DNA from: CAXXOK01 sp963675655
Lineage (GTDB): Bacteria; Bacillota; Clostridia; Christensenellales; Aristaeellaceae
NCBI GenBank assembly: GCA_963675655.1
Contig: OY776489.1
Location: 2,232,001-2,296,000, forward strand
Reading direction: 5' to 3'
DNA length: 64,000 bases
This document shows positions 43,104-52,322 of this stretch, one piece after another. The position numbers and the translations under genes are program-made. The notes below the pieces were generated by a model that saw nothing but the letters and a program-made list of their open reading frames with translations, had not been told where the DNA came from and did no database searches. Numbering within the stretch: the first letter of the stretch is position 1; every line of letters starts with the position of its first letter.

Positions 43104-44502
43104 CGGTATCTCCTTTGCAATGCGCAGAGCTGCTTACACTGCGGCGCAGCCCCTTGGGATAGTGGTTTTTCAGCCAATCGTCGCTGGCCTTGGCAAACCC
43201 GAGCGCCAGCCCATGAAGCGTTACCAGTACATAGCCGCGCACCTTATCCGGCGCGGGCAGCGCTTCGCCGCGCTGATAAGCTTCAGCTTGTGCGCGGGTT
43301 AGGGCAACGCTGGGTAAAACATCCGCAGAAACAGCCAGCGCCAGTGCGTGATCCGGCTGAAAGACTTTACCTTTTAACTGCCCTATATTCATCCCTGCGC
43401 GTAGTACGCGAATACCGTGTAACGGCGGCAGTGGCGGGGCTTGCAGCAGCATCGTCCCCAGCATGGCGTTCGCCTGCGGAACGGGATGATGGGTTAGCGA
43501 TTGCCACAGCGTTGTAAAAGCGGATGCGCTTTGCTGCTCCGGCGGTTGTAGGGCTTGCGCAGGGGGCAACAAAGTGCAGGGGGATTGCTCATCATCGGAT
43601 AAATCCTTCGTTTTTTGCAGCAAAGCTACAAAATGCCCCTCGCCCTGTACAACATGTGGGTAGATATGCAAACCGCCGTTTTGCGCTATAAGTTTTTCTC
43701 CATTTCCAACAGGAAGGGAAAAATCAACAGACGAAAAAGACGGATGCGAAGCGAGAAATGCGGAAAGCACATCCTCGTTTTCTTCCCGGTTCAGTGTGCA
43801 GGTGGAATAGCACAGTCTTCCCCCGGGTTTGAGCATAGCGGCAGCACTCTGTAAAATGAGGGATTGCCGCTTTGCACATCTCTCGGGAGAACTCTCGTTC
43901 CATTCCAAACGCGTTTCGGGATGGCGGCGAAACATGCCCTCTCCGCTGCATGGAGCATCCACCAAAATGGCATCAAATAAAAGCGGCCACGCCTCGGCCA
44001 ATTTTGCTGGATCGGCCGATACGACCAAAGCGTTACGAATACCCATCCGCTCAATATTACGACTTAGAATCTGCGCGCGACGAGGTACGATTTCGTTGCA
44101 AACCAATGTGCCTTGCCCCGCCATGGCAGCGGCGAGCTGTGTGCTTTTCCCGCCGGGCGCGGCGCATAAATCCAGCACTGTTTCGCCGGGCTGTGCTGCT
44201 AGCAGGGTGGCCGGGATCATTGCGCTGGGTTCTTGCAGGTACCATGCGCCCGCTTCATGCAGCGGATGCGCACCGGCTGTGCTTTCTAAGGAAAGGTAAT
44301 AACCGTTTTCTTCCCATGGGATGGATGCACCCAAGCCATCCGCCAAATCAAAGATGGGTTTTTCCGGCGTTTTATGGGGATTGCGACGCAACCCGCGCAG
44401 CGGCGGCTGCTCTATTGCGTCAAAATACGCGGAAGCCTCCCTGCCCAACTGGGCGGTCATACGATGAATAAAGGCTTCCGGCAGTGGTGGTGCACCCATC
44501 AT
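43084..44502 (-). CDS. rsmF: rRNA (cytosine-C5-)-methyltransferase, RsmF-like
   Basis: I start at ATG 44502 (MMGAPPLPEAFI), which overlaps the previous stop; an ATG at 44523 is also possible. The product of about 472 residues is a NOL1/NOP2/Sun-type m5C methyltransferase. Motif I is LDLCAAPGGKSTQLA, the catalytic Cys lies in VDAPCSGEGMF, and the second Cys lies in CYSTCTLNREENEDV. A long C-terminal RNA-binding extension (PUA-like region and RsmF C-terminal domain) follows. It likely methylates a cytosine in 16S rRNA. The preceding ATPase gene overlaps it by 4 bases. Confidence 0.88.
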   Translation of the reverse strand: MMGAPPLPEAFIHRMTAQLGREASAYFDAIEQPPLRGLRRNPHKTPEKPIFDLADGLGASIPWEENGYYLSLESTAGAHPLHEAGAWYLQEPSAMIPATLLAAQPGETVLDLCAAPGGKSTQLAAAMAGQGTLVCNEIVPRRAQILSRNIERMGIRNALVVSADPAKLAEAWPLLFDAILVDAPCSGEGMFRRHPETRLEWNESSPERCAKRQSLILQSAAAMLKPGGRLCYSTCTLNREENEDVLSAFLASHPSFSSVDFSLPVGNGEKLIAQNGGLHIYPHVVQGEGHFVALLQKTKDLSDDEQSPCTLLPPAQALQPPEQQSASAFTTLWQSLTHHPVPQANAMLGTMLLQAPPLPPLHGIRVLRAGMNIGQLKGKVFQPDHALALAVSADVLPSVALTRAQAEAYQRGEALPAPDKVRGYVLVTLHGLALGFAKASDDWLKNHYPKGLRRSVSSSAHCKGDTDGNDYD

Positions 44503-45200
44503 ACCTCGTCGTCCTCCAGCCATTCCGGGAGCATCATCGGCTCAATGGGGAAATACAATGCTTGCATTGCATCAGGTAGTTCGGCTTTTAGCTTTTCATA
44601 CCCGGCGACCATGACCACCGGTAAATGCAGGCGTTTCCCCACCTGCTCCAGCAAAGCCTGTGCCGTAATCAAGTCTTGCGCAGTGGTCCGGCGCTGCAGA
44701 TTGGCGTTGTTCACCAGCGCGTCCGGCTGCATCCGGCTGCGCTGTGCAATGCGCTGGAACAATGCGCAAATATCCTCTTCGCTGCCGGATAGCGGTCGAA
44801 ACGGATTGACGACATACAGCATCTGCATTTGATTACGAATCGGTTGAATATACGGGTAGTAACGGCCCAATGCGGTTGCACCCACATCGTCGCCGCCAAC
44901 ATCAATCACAACATAATCATACCGCCCCGGCTCAAAAACCGATTGGATTTCCGCCGGCAGAGCGGGAATATCTACAGTAGAAAGTGCAAAGGAGGGCATT
45001 TTTACCTCTATACCTTCGCTTCGCAACAGATCGGCGTGTTCGGCGCTGCGAAAATACGGATTGACGATGTCTAAATCCACCAGCACAACGGAACCGCCGG
45101 TTTTTTTACGTAAATATCTTGCCAACGCAAGGGAAAGCTCTGTTTTGCCGCTGCCATAATTACCGGCAAGTACAAAAAAGCGGGCGTTCGGATCGAGCAT
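44499..45200 (-). CDS. MinD/ParA-like P-loop ATPase
   Basis: This 233-residue protein begins with Walker A VLAGNYGSGKTELSLALARYL. The deviant-type downstream VLVDLDIVNPYFRS and a Walker B/switch YDYVVIDVGGDDVGATALG follow. NVN-type LYVVNPFRP and DALVNNANLQ segments suggest an adenine-binding pocket. This is the SIMIBI (MinD/ParA/NifH) layout without a clear signature Lys pair, so dimerisation behaviour is uncertain. Its start overlaps the stop of the membrane protein gene (TAATG) and its stop overlaps rsmF by 4 bases. It may act at the membrane with its upstream neighbour. Confidence 0.75.
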   Translation of the reverse strand: MLDPNARFFVLAGNYGSGKTELSLALARYLRKKTGGSVVLVDLDIVNPYFRSAEHADLLRSEGIEVKMPSFALSTVDIPALPAEIQSVFEPGRYDYVVIDVGGDDVGATALGRYYPYIQPIRNQMQMLYVVNPFRPLSGSEEDICALFQRIAQRSRMQPDALVNNANLQRRTTAQDLITAQALLEQVGKRLHLPVVMVAGYEKLKAELPDAMQALYFPIEPMMLPEWLEDDEV

Positions 45201-46579
45201 TATTCTTCCTCGCTTTCGGAATTCTTTTTTGGATAGACCGGCGCGTGAAACGCATTGGTCATGTCTACGGTTGATTGTAAATCTCGTATAGTCGGTGGGT
45301 TTGCCTCGTCCTCGCCGCTGACAAAGGTACGCGCCTTTCGCACCAGAGAGCTGAAACCGCGCGGCTTTTCCTCCGGAAGCCCGGTACGTTGCGCATCGGA
45401 AAACGGGGTGAAAACAGGTTGTTCAGCAGTGGCAGTATCAAGCGGATTATACCCGCCTGTGGTGCCCAGCCCTATATTCTGCTGGAATGTTTCAGCGTCC
45501 AACCCCGGGTGCACCGGCGCGCTTGCAACCGGTGCGGCAGGCGGCTCGTACAGCTGTTCCGGCGATGGCGGTGGGGCGAACCCGGCTTGGACATCCCGTA
45601 AATACTGCGTTGCGTTCGTATCGGCAGGCGGTACCGGCGGCGGGGCGTTTCTTTGCTCTGGCTTGATACGCGGTGCAAAGTTTGGAAAGTCGTTTTTATT
45701 GCCGAACCACGGCGAAAAATCATCATCAAAACGGGGCTCGATCGTTGCAGCGGTTTCCATAACCGGGGCTTGAAACGCAGCGCCGTAAGACATGGTAGGG
45801 GCAAAATTTTCCGAAGGAACAGGCATGTGCGCTTGCGTTGCAGGCGCGGTGGAGTAAGGGTAAGCATCCGGTCCGGCGGGGTAGGGCGCGCGCTGCGGGT
45901 ATGCGCTACCTTCAGGGTTTGTACGGTAGCGGTAAATTGGCGCAAAGCCGGGGGAGTTTTGCTGCGTAACCGGTTGGTATAAAACAGTTTGCTCCGGCTG
46001 ATAGGCGTAATCCTCCTGCGGGTAAACAACCATGGTATCCTCTTGGACAGGCGGCGTATACGGGTATTGCAGCGGAGGCGCAAAGGCGCCTGGGGCTTCC
46101 GCCGGATAGGAGGCTTCCTGCTGATAGGCCGCTTCCGGGTGATAGGGGGTTTCTGGCTGATAAGGCGCTTCCGGTTGAGGTGTGTATGTTGGTTGCCGGT
46201 AAGCGTTGTCAGACTCAGGAGGTTGAGGCTTCGCAGCTGGTGGGCGCTGGTAGGCTGCATAATCGTCAGCGGGGGCACGATTCTCATGGTCATTATATTC
46301 TTCATAGGGCTCATCATAGCTGTCTTCATACCTTGGGCGATGGCGTTTATGCCGCCGCGAACGCCACACATAGTAAGGGCGCCAGCGGATGAAATAGATC
46401 ACGCGATCAATTACAAATCCGCCGACGCACAGTACCAGTGCGATGGTTTTCCAATTGCTGCGGAAAAATTGCAGCAGTAAACTGGTTTGATCGCTATTCA
46501 TCAACGTCCAGACGGCATTAAAAATAGAGCGAAGCCATCCCAGTAACAGCGTTAATATTGCGTTGGTAAATCCGTTCAT
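45200..46579 (-). CDS. Membrane protein with Tyr/Pro/Glu-rich repeat tail
   Basis: The start is ATG 46579, with GGAGGGGAG upstream; a longer Met at 46597 lies too close to the neighbour. The 459-residue product has two N-terminal hydrophobic helices (about residues 5-25 and 45-68) and a basic stretch (RWRPYYVWRSRRHKRHRPR). A low-complexity tail of about 330 residues follows, with recurring YQPEx, YHPEA, YQQEA and YPAEAP units. A more ordered C-terminal segment has DLQSTVDMTNAFHAPVY. It is likely anchored in the membrane with a long disordered tail, which could be a docking platform. No known family is apparent. Confidence 0.68.
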   Translation of the reverse strand: MNGFTNAILTLLLGWLRSIFNAVWTLMNSDQTSLLLQFFRSNWKTIALVLCVGGFVIDRVIYFIRWRPYYVWRSRRHKRHRPRYEDSYDEPYEEYNDHENRAPADDYAAYQRPPAAKPQPPESDNAYRQPTYTPQPEAPYQPETPYHPEAAYQQEASYPAEAPGAFAPPLQYPYTPPVQEDTMVVYPQEDYAYQPEQTVLYQPVTQQNSPGFAPIYRYRTNPEGSAYPQRAPYPAGPDAYPYSTAPATQAHMPVPSENFAPTMSYGAAFQAPVMETAATIEPRFDDDFSPWFGNKNDFPNFAPRIKPEQRNAPPPVPPADTNATQYLRDVQAGFAPPPSPEQLYEPPAAPVASAPVHPGLDAETFQQNIGLGTTGGYNPLDTATAEQPVFTPFSDAQRTGLPEEKPRGFSSLVRKARTFVSGEDEANPPTIRDLQSTVDMTNAFHAPVYPKKNSESEEE

Positions 46580-46671
46580 CCGTTGGCTCCCCTCCAATAG
46601 AGGTAATGCGGCAGGGGCGATGACCCATCCGCATTTCGTTTGGGGCTATATGTTCTTTGGAAGATAAAATG

Positions 46672-48033
46672 CTATTGCGCCGCGAGGGTGACTGATACGT
46701 TTTGCGGGGTAATGGAATAGCTGATGTCTTCGTTATCCACGCCGTCTATCGCCAACAAAACCGGCAGCGCGTAGGTACCTTCGGTAAGCCCCGTGGTGGA
46801 TACATAGGCGGAAAGGGCGGAAGAACGAAGTGCGTTAAGTGTTAACTGCGGGCCGGTAACCGATACATCTACATTCCGGGTTTCACTGGAAGCGCTCAGC
46901 TTGTCATCCGTGCCGGAAATAGAAAGCGAAATCCCGGTAAACTCCTTGGTTGTAATGACGGGGCCGATTTCTACCGAAACCATTACGCTGGAAGCGCTTA
47001 AATAGGTAATCTCGGCGGGCTTGCGTATTTTTACCTCGGTACTGAAGGACGCGTCCATATCGCTTACGTCTACCGCCTGCTCAATAAAGAGAGCATCCAG
47101 CGTATCCAGCGTGGTTTCATCGCCGGCTGCGACTACGCTGCTGGGCGTTATGGTGACAGATTTTACTTCATACCCGGTAGCCGGTGTGCCCGTGGTGAGC
47201 GCCAGTGTGTTTAAATCCAGCGTTTTAGTAGGATATAGCTGCTGCTCAACCACGATGGATTGCAACAGTACGCCGGAACTGCTGGCTTCCACCAGAGAAC
47301 TGTCCAGCAAATTGCCATCCTCGTCTTCATATGTCAGCGGTAGTGCGGTGCGCACCAAACCGGATTGGGAAGGTAGATGGGAAACATCAAAATTGATGCC
47401 GATCCGCGCAATTTGGGAAACAATGCTTTCCGGGCCGCTTACAGAAACCACCGAGGGGTCCAGCGTGGGGGTGGAACCATAATACCCGGCAGGATAATCA
47501 CCGGTTTGGTGTATGGTAACCGGGAGCCGGTAACTGGTAATGTAATTATCCACCATCACGGTGATGCTGGCCGGGGACACTTCCGCGACGGTGCCGTAGG
47601 TGGTTGTAGAAGTGGTGGAAATCTTCAGCGTTTGCTCGCCGATTTCCGTAATTTTGGAAAGATCAATCCGGGGGTTATAGTTGGAGGTGGTTACGCTGTT
47701 GTATTCGCGTTGAGGTACATCCACCTTCAGCCGTACCAGTGTGGAATCGTCCTCAATGCCGCTGACGACGATAAAACCGTTGCGGCGCAGGGTATCGCTG
47801 CCGGTAACGGTAACGGGAACATCGTTAAATACGCGTTCGCGTGTCAGCGTCGGGTCCTGGGTAATCAATCCGGCCCAGAGCGATACGGCTAAAACAACAG
47901 CTAAAAGTTTCCATAATAGATTGTGCGACAGCATGGCCCAAAAACGGCGGGGCAGCTGATGCAGTGCATTGCTGATAGCGGATTTTTCTGCAGGGGTGGG
48001 TTTATGCTCGCCGTGTCCGGTTTCCGTGTTCAT
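46672..48033 (-). CDS. cdaR: YbbR-domain protein CdaR, regulator of CdaA
   Basis: This 453-residue protein has one N-terminal TM helix (HNLLWKLLAVVLAVSLWAGL) and four tandem YbbR repeats of about 85 residues. Each repeat has the alternating V-x-V-x-G and P-x-x-V-x-V-x-G-P/S pattern, for example PSVVSVSGPESIVSQI. CdaR binds the membrane-bound diadenylate cyclase CdaA and tunes c-di-AMP synthesis. The start overlaps the cdaA stop by 4 bases. In many Firmicutes glmM follows cdaR; here a Tyr/Pro-rich membrane protein does instead. Confidence 0.93.
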   Translation of the reverse strand: MNTETGHGEHKPTPAEKSAISNALHQLPRRFWAMLSHNLLWKLLAVVLAVSLWAGLITQDPTLTRERVFNDVPVTVTGSDTLRRNGFIVVSGIEDDSTLVRLKVDVPQREYNSVTTSNYNPRIDLSKITEIGEQTLKISTTSTTTYGTVAEVSPASITVMVDNYITSYRLPVTIHQTGDYPAGYYGSTPTLDPSVVSVSGPESIVSQIARIGINFDVSHLPSQSGLVRTALPLTYEDEDGNLLDSSLVEASSSGVLLQSIVVEQQLYPTKTLDLNTLALTTGTPATGYEVKSVTITPSSVVAAGDETTLDTLDALFIEQAVDVSDMDASFSTEVKIRKPAEITYLSASSVMVSVEIGPVITTKEFTGISLSISGTDDKLSASSETRNVDVSVTGPQLTLNALRSSALSAYVSTTGLTEGTYALPVLLAIDGVDNEDISYSITPQNVSVTLAAQ

Positions 48034-48902
48034 GCCGCCCCTCCTTTATGCCGCTTAGGCTTCGTTTTTTGCAAAAGGGCGGTCCAAAGACTGTCTTCCC
48101 TTTGGTGATACATGGAAAGCAACACCTGCTCCAGCGCTCCGCGGTCCAAGTGCCGTGTCAGTCGGCCTTCCCGTGCCATGGAGATGATGCCGGTTTCTTC
48201 GCTGACGATTAGCGTAATCGCGTCTGTCGTTTCGGTAATACCCAAGGCTGCGCGATGGCGTGTGCCCAGTTCCCGGCTGATGCTTTTCCCTTCGCTGAGT
48301 GTTAAAAAGCAGCCTGCCGCCATAATTTTATTACCGCGTATTACAACAGCGCCGTCGTGTAGCGGCGTGTTGGGCTCGAATATATTCTCCAGCAGAGCGC
48401 TGCTGATGCGGCTGTTCAGGCTGGTGCCGGTTTCGATAACATCTTTCAGGCCGATGCGCTGCTCAAACACGATCAACGCGCCGACGCGCCTGCGGCTTAA
48501 GGATAGCAGGCAATTGCTGATCTCCCGGACGATATGCTCGTTTTCCGCCGGATCGCTTAAATGGGAAGAATCCCGTATCGCGCCGCGACCGATTTGCTCC
48601 AGCGCTTTGCGAAGCTCCGGTTGAAACAGGATGACCAGTACGACGGCGCCGTTATTGACCACGTTAAGTAAAATCCAGTTCAGCGCGGTCAGCCCCAGTA
48701 AATCGCTGACCCAGCTGGCAAGCACAAGCATAACCAGCCCCTTGAGAACTGCGCTGGCGCGGGTTTCCCGTGTGAGCATCAACAACTCGTATAACAAAAA
48801 AGCAACGATCAAAATATCGACAATATCAGTAATGCTGGGGCGATTAAAAACGTTCCAAAGAACGTTCTGTATTTGCAACCAGAGCGTCTGCATACGTCCC
48901 AT
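48030..48902 (-). CDS. cdaA: Diadenylate cyclase CdaA
   Basis: I take ATG 48902 (MGRMQTLW), with GGAAAGTGGGG just upstream; MQTLW at 48893 is possible and longer starts read upstream promoter DNA. The product of about 290 residues has three TM helices near the N-terminus and a DisA_N cyclase domain. Its catalytic motifs are LHDGAVVIRGN and RHRAALGI, with LGTRHRA. It joins two ATP into cyclic di-AMP, a messenger for potassium and osmotic control. The gene is followed directly by cdaR, the conserved order. Confidence 0.95.
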   Translation of the reverse strand: MGRMQTLWLQIQNVLWNVFNRPSITDIVDILIVAFLLYELLMLTRETRASAVLKGLVMLVLASWVSDLLGLTALNWILLNVVNNGAVVLVILFQPELRKALEQIGRGAIRDSSHLSDPAENEHIVREISNCLLSLSRRRVGALIVFEQRIGLKDVIETGTSLNSRISSALLENIFEPNTPLHDGAVVIRGNKIMAAGCFLTLSEGKSISRELGTRHRAALGITETTDAITLIVSEETGIISMAREGRLTRHLDRGALEQVLLSMYHQREDSLWTALLQKTKPKRHKGGAA

Positions 48903-49034
48903 GCCCCACTTTCCGCCAAAACGATCGTTCCCATCAATGATTATACTACAATTGGACGTATAGATAAACCCCGTAAGGTAAATTTGATAAGGGAATTCCT
49001 GCTGTTGCGCGCTTTTACGCCTGTATGCGCCGCT

Positions 49035-49062
49035 TTGCAAGGCGAATGGAACATGCTATAAT
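49035..49062 (+). promoter_or_regulatory. Predicted sigma-A promoter of radC
   Basis: TTGCAA at 49035-49040, 16 bases, and consensus TATAAT at 49057-49062, about 38 bases before the radC start. Confidence 0.65.
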
Positions 49063-49099
49063 ACGGGCGGCGGACGAACCGCCCGGAAGGAGGCGCGTT

Positions 49100-49879
49100 A
49101 TGCAGCACGGAGGACACCGCTTACGGATGCGGCAGCGGTATCTGCAACAGGGGCTGGACGGCTTTGCCGAGCATGAAGTGCTGGAACTGCTGCTTTTTTA
49201 CGCCATTCCGCAAAAGAATGTAAATCCTCTGGCTCATACGTTGCTGGAACGCTTTGGCACGCTGTATGATGTGCTTAACGCCTCACCGGAGCAGTTAATG
49301 CAGGTAGATGGAATCGGTGAATACGCAGCAGCGCTGATCACGTTGTTTTCCGGGGTAGCCCGCCGTGCAGAACGCAGCCATGGCGCCAACCGGGAAAAGC
49401 TTTCCAGCCGCCAGCGCGCGGTGGATTATTGCGTTAGTCTCCTGGCGGGAGAAAAACGGGAGCTTTTTTACGCCGTCTGTATGAATGGGCAAATGGAAAC
49501 GCTGGGCGCGGTGCTGATCGCCAAGGGATCGCTCAGCGACGTGCCTGCCTATCCGCGGATTGTGATGGATGCGGTGCTGACCCGTAACGCGCATGGCGTA
49601 TTGCTGTGCCACAATCACCCCGGCGGCACCATCGTTCCTTCGCAGGCGGATTTGGAAGCGACGGCGACCCTTTCCCGGCTGCTTGGTGAAATTGAGGTAA
49701 CGCTGGTGGATCATATCATCGTTGCGGAGCGGGATGCGTTCAGCATGGTACGCAATGGTTTGATTAAACAGCAAATTACGCCTTCGGGCGTTACGGTACA
49801 TGTGGAATGTTCCGACGGAGACATACAGCCACAGCATAACTGGAAGATTGACCATCAAAAGCTGCGGGAGGAAGTATGA
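49100..49879 (+). CDS. radC: RadC-family JAMM domain protein
   Basis: The start is ATG 49100, where AAGGAGG lies 7 bases upstream; the longer frame from 49025 includes the promoter. The product of about 259 residues has an N-terminal helix-hairpin-helix part (HEVLELLLFYAIPQKNVNPLAH). It also has the JAMM/MPN motif in GVLLCHNHPGGTIVPSQADL, with the distal Ser/Asp. RadC proteins were named for DNA repair, but that role is doubtful; a metal-dependent activity is inferred from the motif. It overlaps the DUF218 gene by 4 bases (ATGA). Confidence 0.92.
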   Translation: MQHGGHRLRMRQRYLQQGLDGFAEHEVLELLLFYAIPQKNVNPLAHTLLERFGTLYDVLNASPEQLMQVDGIGEYAAALITLFSGVARRAERSHGANREKLSSRQRAVDYCVSLLAGEKRELFYAVCMNGQMETLGAVLIAKGSLSDVPAYPRIVMDAVLTRNAHGVLLCHNHPGGTIVPSQADLEATATLSRLLGEIEVTLVDHIIVAERDAFSMVRNGLIKQQITPSGVTVHVECSDGDIQPQHNWKIDHQKLREEV

Positions 49880-50532
49880 AACAATATGCAACAGATGCGC
49901 AGGAAACACAAAACCGAAAAAAGAGACGGCCGCTCTGGCTGCGGTTGCTGCGCGTGATCGGGATACTGGCGCTGCTGGGCACGCTGTGCTACGCTGCGCT
50001 GATCGGCTATGTATACTACCGCGAGGTTACTGTGCCTGCACCTGCAGATTATGACGCGATTATCGTGCTGGGCGCGCAGGTAAAGGCGGATGGTGAAGCG
50101 TCGGTACAGCTACAATGGCGGCTGGATAAAGCGCTGGAAATGTATGAGGCCTCGCCTTGCGTGATTGTGGTATGTGGGGCGCAGGGCAGCGACGAGCCCC
50201 AACCGGAAGCATACGTAATGCGCGATCTGCTGGCTGCACAGGGTGTGCCGCAGGAAAGCATCTATACCGACCCATACAGCATGAATACGCAGCAGAACAT
50301 GGAAAACGCCAAAGTTGTACTGGATTCACTGGGCTTAAGTCAACCGTTGGTGGTAACCAGCGACTATCATTTACCACGCGCAATGGCGATTGCTGCCGAT
50401 GCGGGGCTCACCCCGCAGGGTTCCGGAAGCCTGTGCAGGCCGGAGGCAAACTACTGGCTGAAGAATCACGGCCGCGAAGCGCTTGCGTGGGTTAAATACT
50501 GGCTGATTAAATATGTGGGGTTGAATTTGTGA
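49876..50532 (+). CDS. DUF218 / SanA-YdcF-like membrane protein
   Basis: The 218-residue protein has one N-terminal TM helix (about residues 24-46) after a Lys/Arg-rich start. An outward DUF218 domain follows, with DAIIVLGAQVKADGEAS, VVCGAQGSDEPQPEA, the catalytic-like NTQQNMENAKVVLD, and VTSDYHLPRAMAIA. Relatives such as SanA and ElyC affect envelope integrity and vancomycin access, so a cell-wall role is inferred. It overlaps both radC and rsmG by 4 bases. Confidence 0.87.
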   Translation: MKQYATDAQETQNRKKRRPLWLRLLRVIGILALLGTLCYAALIGYVYYREVTVPAPADYDAIIVLGAQVKADGEASVQLQWRLDKALEMYEASPCVIVVCGAQGSDEPQPEAYVMRDLLAAQGVPQESIYTDPYSMNTQQNMENAKVVLDSLGLSQPLVVTSDYHLPRAMAIAADAGLTPQGSGSLCRPEANYWLKNHGREALAWVKYWLIKYVGLNL

Positions 50533-51272
50533 GCGGAGAAAGCAAACAGGCAGAATTTCAAAACGGGCTGGACAGACTGGGCATACCGGTAGATGCGCAA
50601 ACAGCCGGGCGGCTGGCTGCTTATCATGAGATGCTTGTGGAATGGAACAGCCGCATGAACCTGACAGGGGACGCTAGCCTGGAGGCTATGCTGGACCGCC
50701 ACTATCTGGATTCACTCGCACCGCTTCAGTTTACAGACCTGTTTCCTAAAAATGCATCGCTGATCGATGTTGGCAGTGGCGCGGGTTTACCCGGCTTGCT
50801 GCTGGCGATTGCCCGGCCGGATATGAAGGTGCTGCTGCTGGACTCGCTGGCAAAGCGCCTGAAGTTTTTAGATGCTGTTATTGAAAAACTGGGGCTTACC
50901 AATGTGCATACGCTGCATGCGCGTGCCGAGGATGCGGCGCATAATCCGGTATATCGCGAACGGTTTACTGTCGCTTCCGCGCGCGCAGTGGCCGCCGCTC
51001 CGGTGCTGATGGAGCTGCTTTTACCGTTTGTGCAAATCGGCGGCTGCGCCCTATGTTACAAAGGCCCGTCGGCAGCAGAAGAGCAGGAGGCTGCTGCTGG
51101 AGCTGCCAGACTGCTTGGCGGCAGCATACCGCAGCTGCGCCCCGTTGCATTACCGGGGCACCCGGATTGGCAACACTGCCTTGTCGTCAGCCGCAAACAT
51201 GGGCCTACCAATAAACTCTATCCCCGTAAAGCAGGCACGCCCGCCAAAGCACCTCTGGGTGTTGCAGGATAG
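50529..51272 (+). CDS. rsmG: 16S rRNA (guanine(527)-N7)-methyltransferase
   Basis: It starts with GTG at 50529, overlapping the previous stop (GTGA). The 247-residue protein matches RsmG/GidB. The AYHEMLVEWNSRMNLTGD start, SAM motif SLIDVGSGAGLPGLLLAIARPD, LLDSLAKRLKFLD, HTLHARAEDAAHNP and TVASARAVAAAPVLMELLLPF are all present. It adds a methyl group to G527 of 16S rRNA; loss gives low-level streptomycin resistance in other bacteria. It ends just before a terminator hairpin at 51290. Confidence 0.95.
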   Translation: MSGESKQAEFQNGLDRLGIPVDAQTAGRLAAYHEMLVEWNSRMNLTGDASLEAMLDRHYLDSLAPLQFTDLFPKNASLIDVGSGAGLPGLLLAIARPDMKVLLLDSLAKRLKFLDAVIEKLGLTNVHTLHARAEDAAHNPVYRERFTVASARAVAAAPVLMELLLPFVQIGGCALCYKGPSAAEEQEAAAGAARLLGGSIPQLRPVALPGHPDWQHCLVVSRKHGPTNKLYPRKAGTPAKAPLGVAG

Positions 51273-51289
51273 GCTATCACTCTTTTATA

Positions 51290-51325
51290 CCCCGTTAGCA
51301 TAGCTGCTTGCGGGGCGTTTATTTT
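51290..51325 (+). terminator. Terminator of the radC-rsmG unit
   Basis: CCCCG, inner AGCA/TGCT, and CGGGG are followed by CGTTTATTTTATT. It lies 18 bases past the rsmG stop. Confidence 0.75.
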
Positions 51326-51362
51326 ATTCTGCCGACACGGCGAAAACCTATGGCCTGTTTGC

Positions 51363-51391
51363 TTTACGCCCTGCGGCGACTGTGCTATACT
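51363..51391 (+). promoter_or_regulatory. Predicted promoter of the LUD-domain gene
   Basis: TTTACG at 51363-51368, a 17-base spacer and TATACT at 51386-51391; a leader of about 120 bases follows. Confidence 0.5.
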
Positions 51392-51515
51392 AACGGTATC
51401 AACAAGCGGTTTCGCGTGCGCTTTACACATTGAGCAACGGGAGAATGCGCATGCGAGCACGCAAGCCGTGTGATGATACGGCAAGGCGAGAACCATGTAA
51501 CAAGGAGGAACAATT

Positions 51516-52133
51516 ATGGAGCAGCAAATGCTGGCGGCGATTGAAAGTATGCGTAAACACGGTTTTGCCGTGATTGAATTGGAAACAGCTGTGCAGGCAA
51601 AAGAATACCTGCTGGGGCATATACAGGCAGGCAGCAGCGTTGGCGTAGGCGGCTCCGTATCGGTACGCGATATTGACGTGCTTCCGGCTTTGCGGGAAAA
51701 AGGCTGCGCCACCTATACCTCCTGGGGAGCCAAACCGGAGGATGTGCCGATGATCCGGGAAAACAGCCGCAAGGCGGATATATACCTTTCTTCGGCAAAC
51801 GCTGTAACGAAAAATGGCAGCCTTGTCTTTATTGATGGTAATTGCAACCGTGTCGGCGCAATATTGGATGGACCGGAAATGGTCTATTTTGTCATCAGCC
51901 ACTCCAAGTGGGTGGACGGCGGCATCAACACAGCCATTGCGCGTATCAAGCAAACGGCCTGCCCGCAAAATGCACGTAGACTGGGGTTGCAAACGCCCTG
52001 TGCGCTTACCGGTTTTTGCAAGCCGGATGAATGCGGGCCGCAGTGTATGTGTAATGCAACGGTTGTACTGGACCGTGTGCCAAGAGGCCGCCGGATGACG
52101 GTGCTGTGGGTGGAAGAGGCGCTTGGATACTAA
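51516..52133 (+). CDS. LUD-domain protein (DUF162 family)
   Basis: The 205-residue protein is a stand-alone LUD (lactate-utilisation-like) domain. It has the VGVGGSVSVRDIDVLPALREK start of the fold and the SANAVTKNGSLVFIDGNCNRVGA core, then the VDGGINTAIARIK segment. A cysteine-rich end follows (residues about 160-185: NARRLGLQTPCALTGFCKPD, then ECGPQCMCN). LUD proteins accompany LutA/LutB in lactate oxidation, but no such partners are here. The cysteine end may bind metal. AACAAGGAGGAAC precedes the ATG. Function uncertain. Confidence 0.86.
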   Translation: MEQQMLAAIESMRKHGFAVIELETAVQAKEYLLGHIQAGSSVGVGGSVSVRDIDVLPALREKGCATYTSWGAKPEDVPMIRENSRKADIYLSSANAVTKNGSLVFIDGNCNRVGAILDGPEMVYFVISHSKWVDGGINTAIARIKQTACPQNARRLGLQTPCALTGFCKPDECGPQCMCNATVVLDRVPRGRRMTVLWVEEALGY

Positions 52134-52322
52134 GCATTCAGCGCAATTGCAGCGGCTGTATGGTATGTACACGGAGCGTAAACTGGCGGGCTTGGGAAAA
52201 AGCACGTGAAATGCGGAAAAGGCGTAGCGCAACAGCTGTGTTTATGATACAATAGTCGATGCGATTGCCCGCAGCGCCCAGTGCAAAGGGCAATTGTAGT
52301 GGAAAGGGAAGTGAAACACAGT

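Noticed and set aside
45472..46371. A 299-residue frame inside the Tyr/Pro-rich membrane protein
   Set aside because: It is an out-of-frame reading of repetitive DNA. It has no site or family, while the chosen frame has a site, membrane helices and overlaps with its neighbour.
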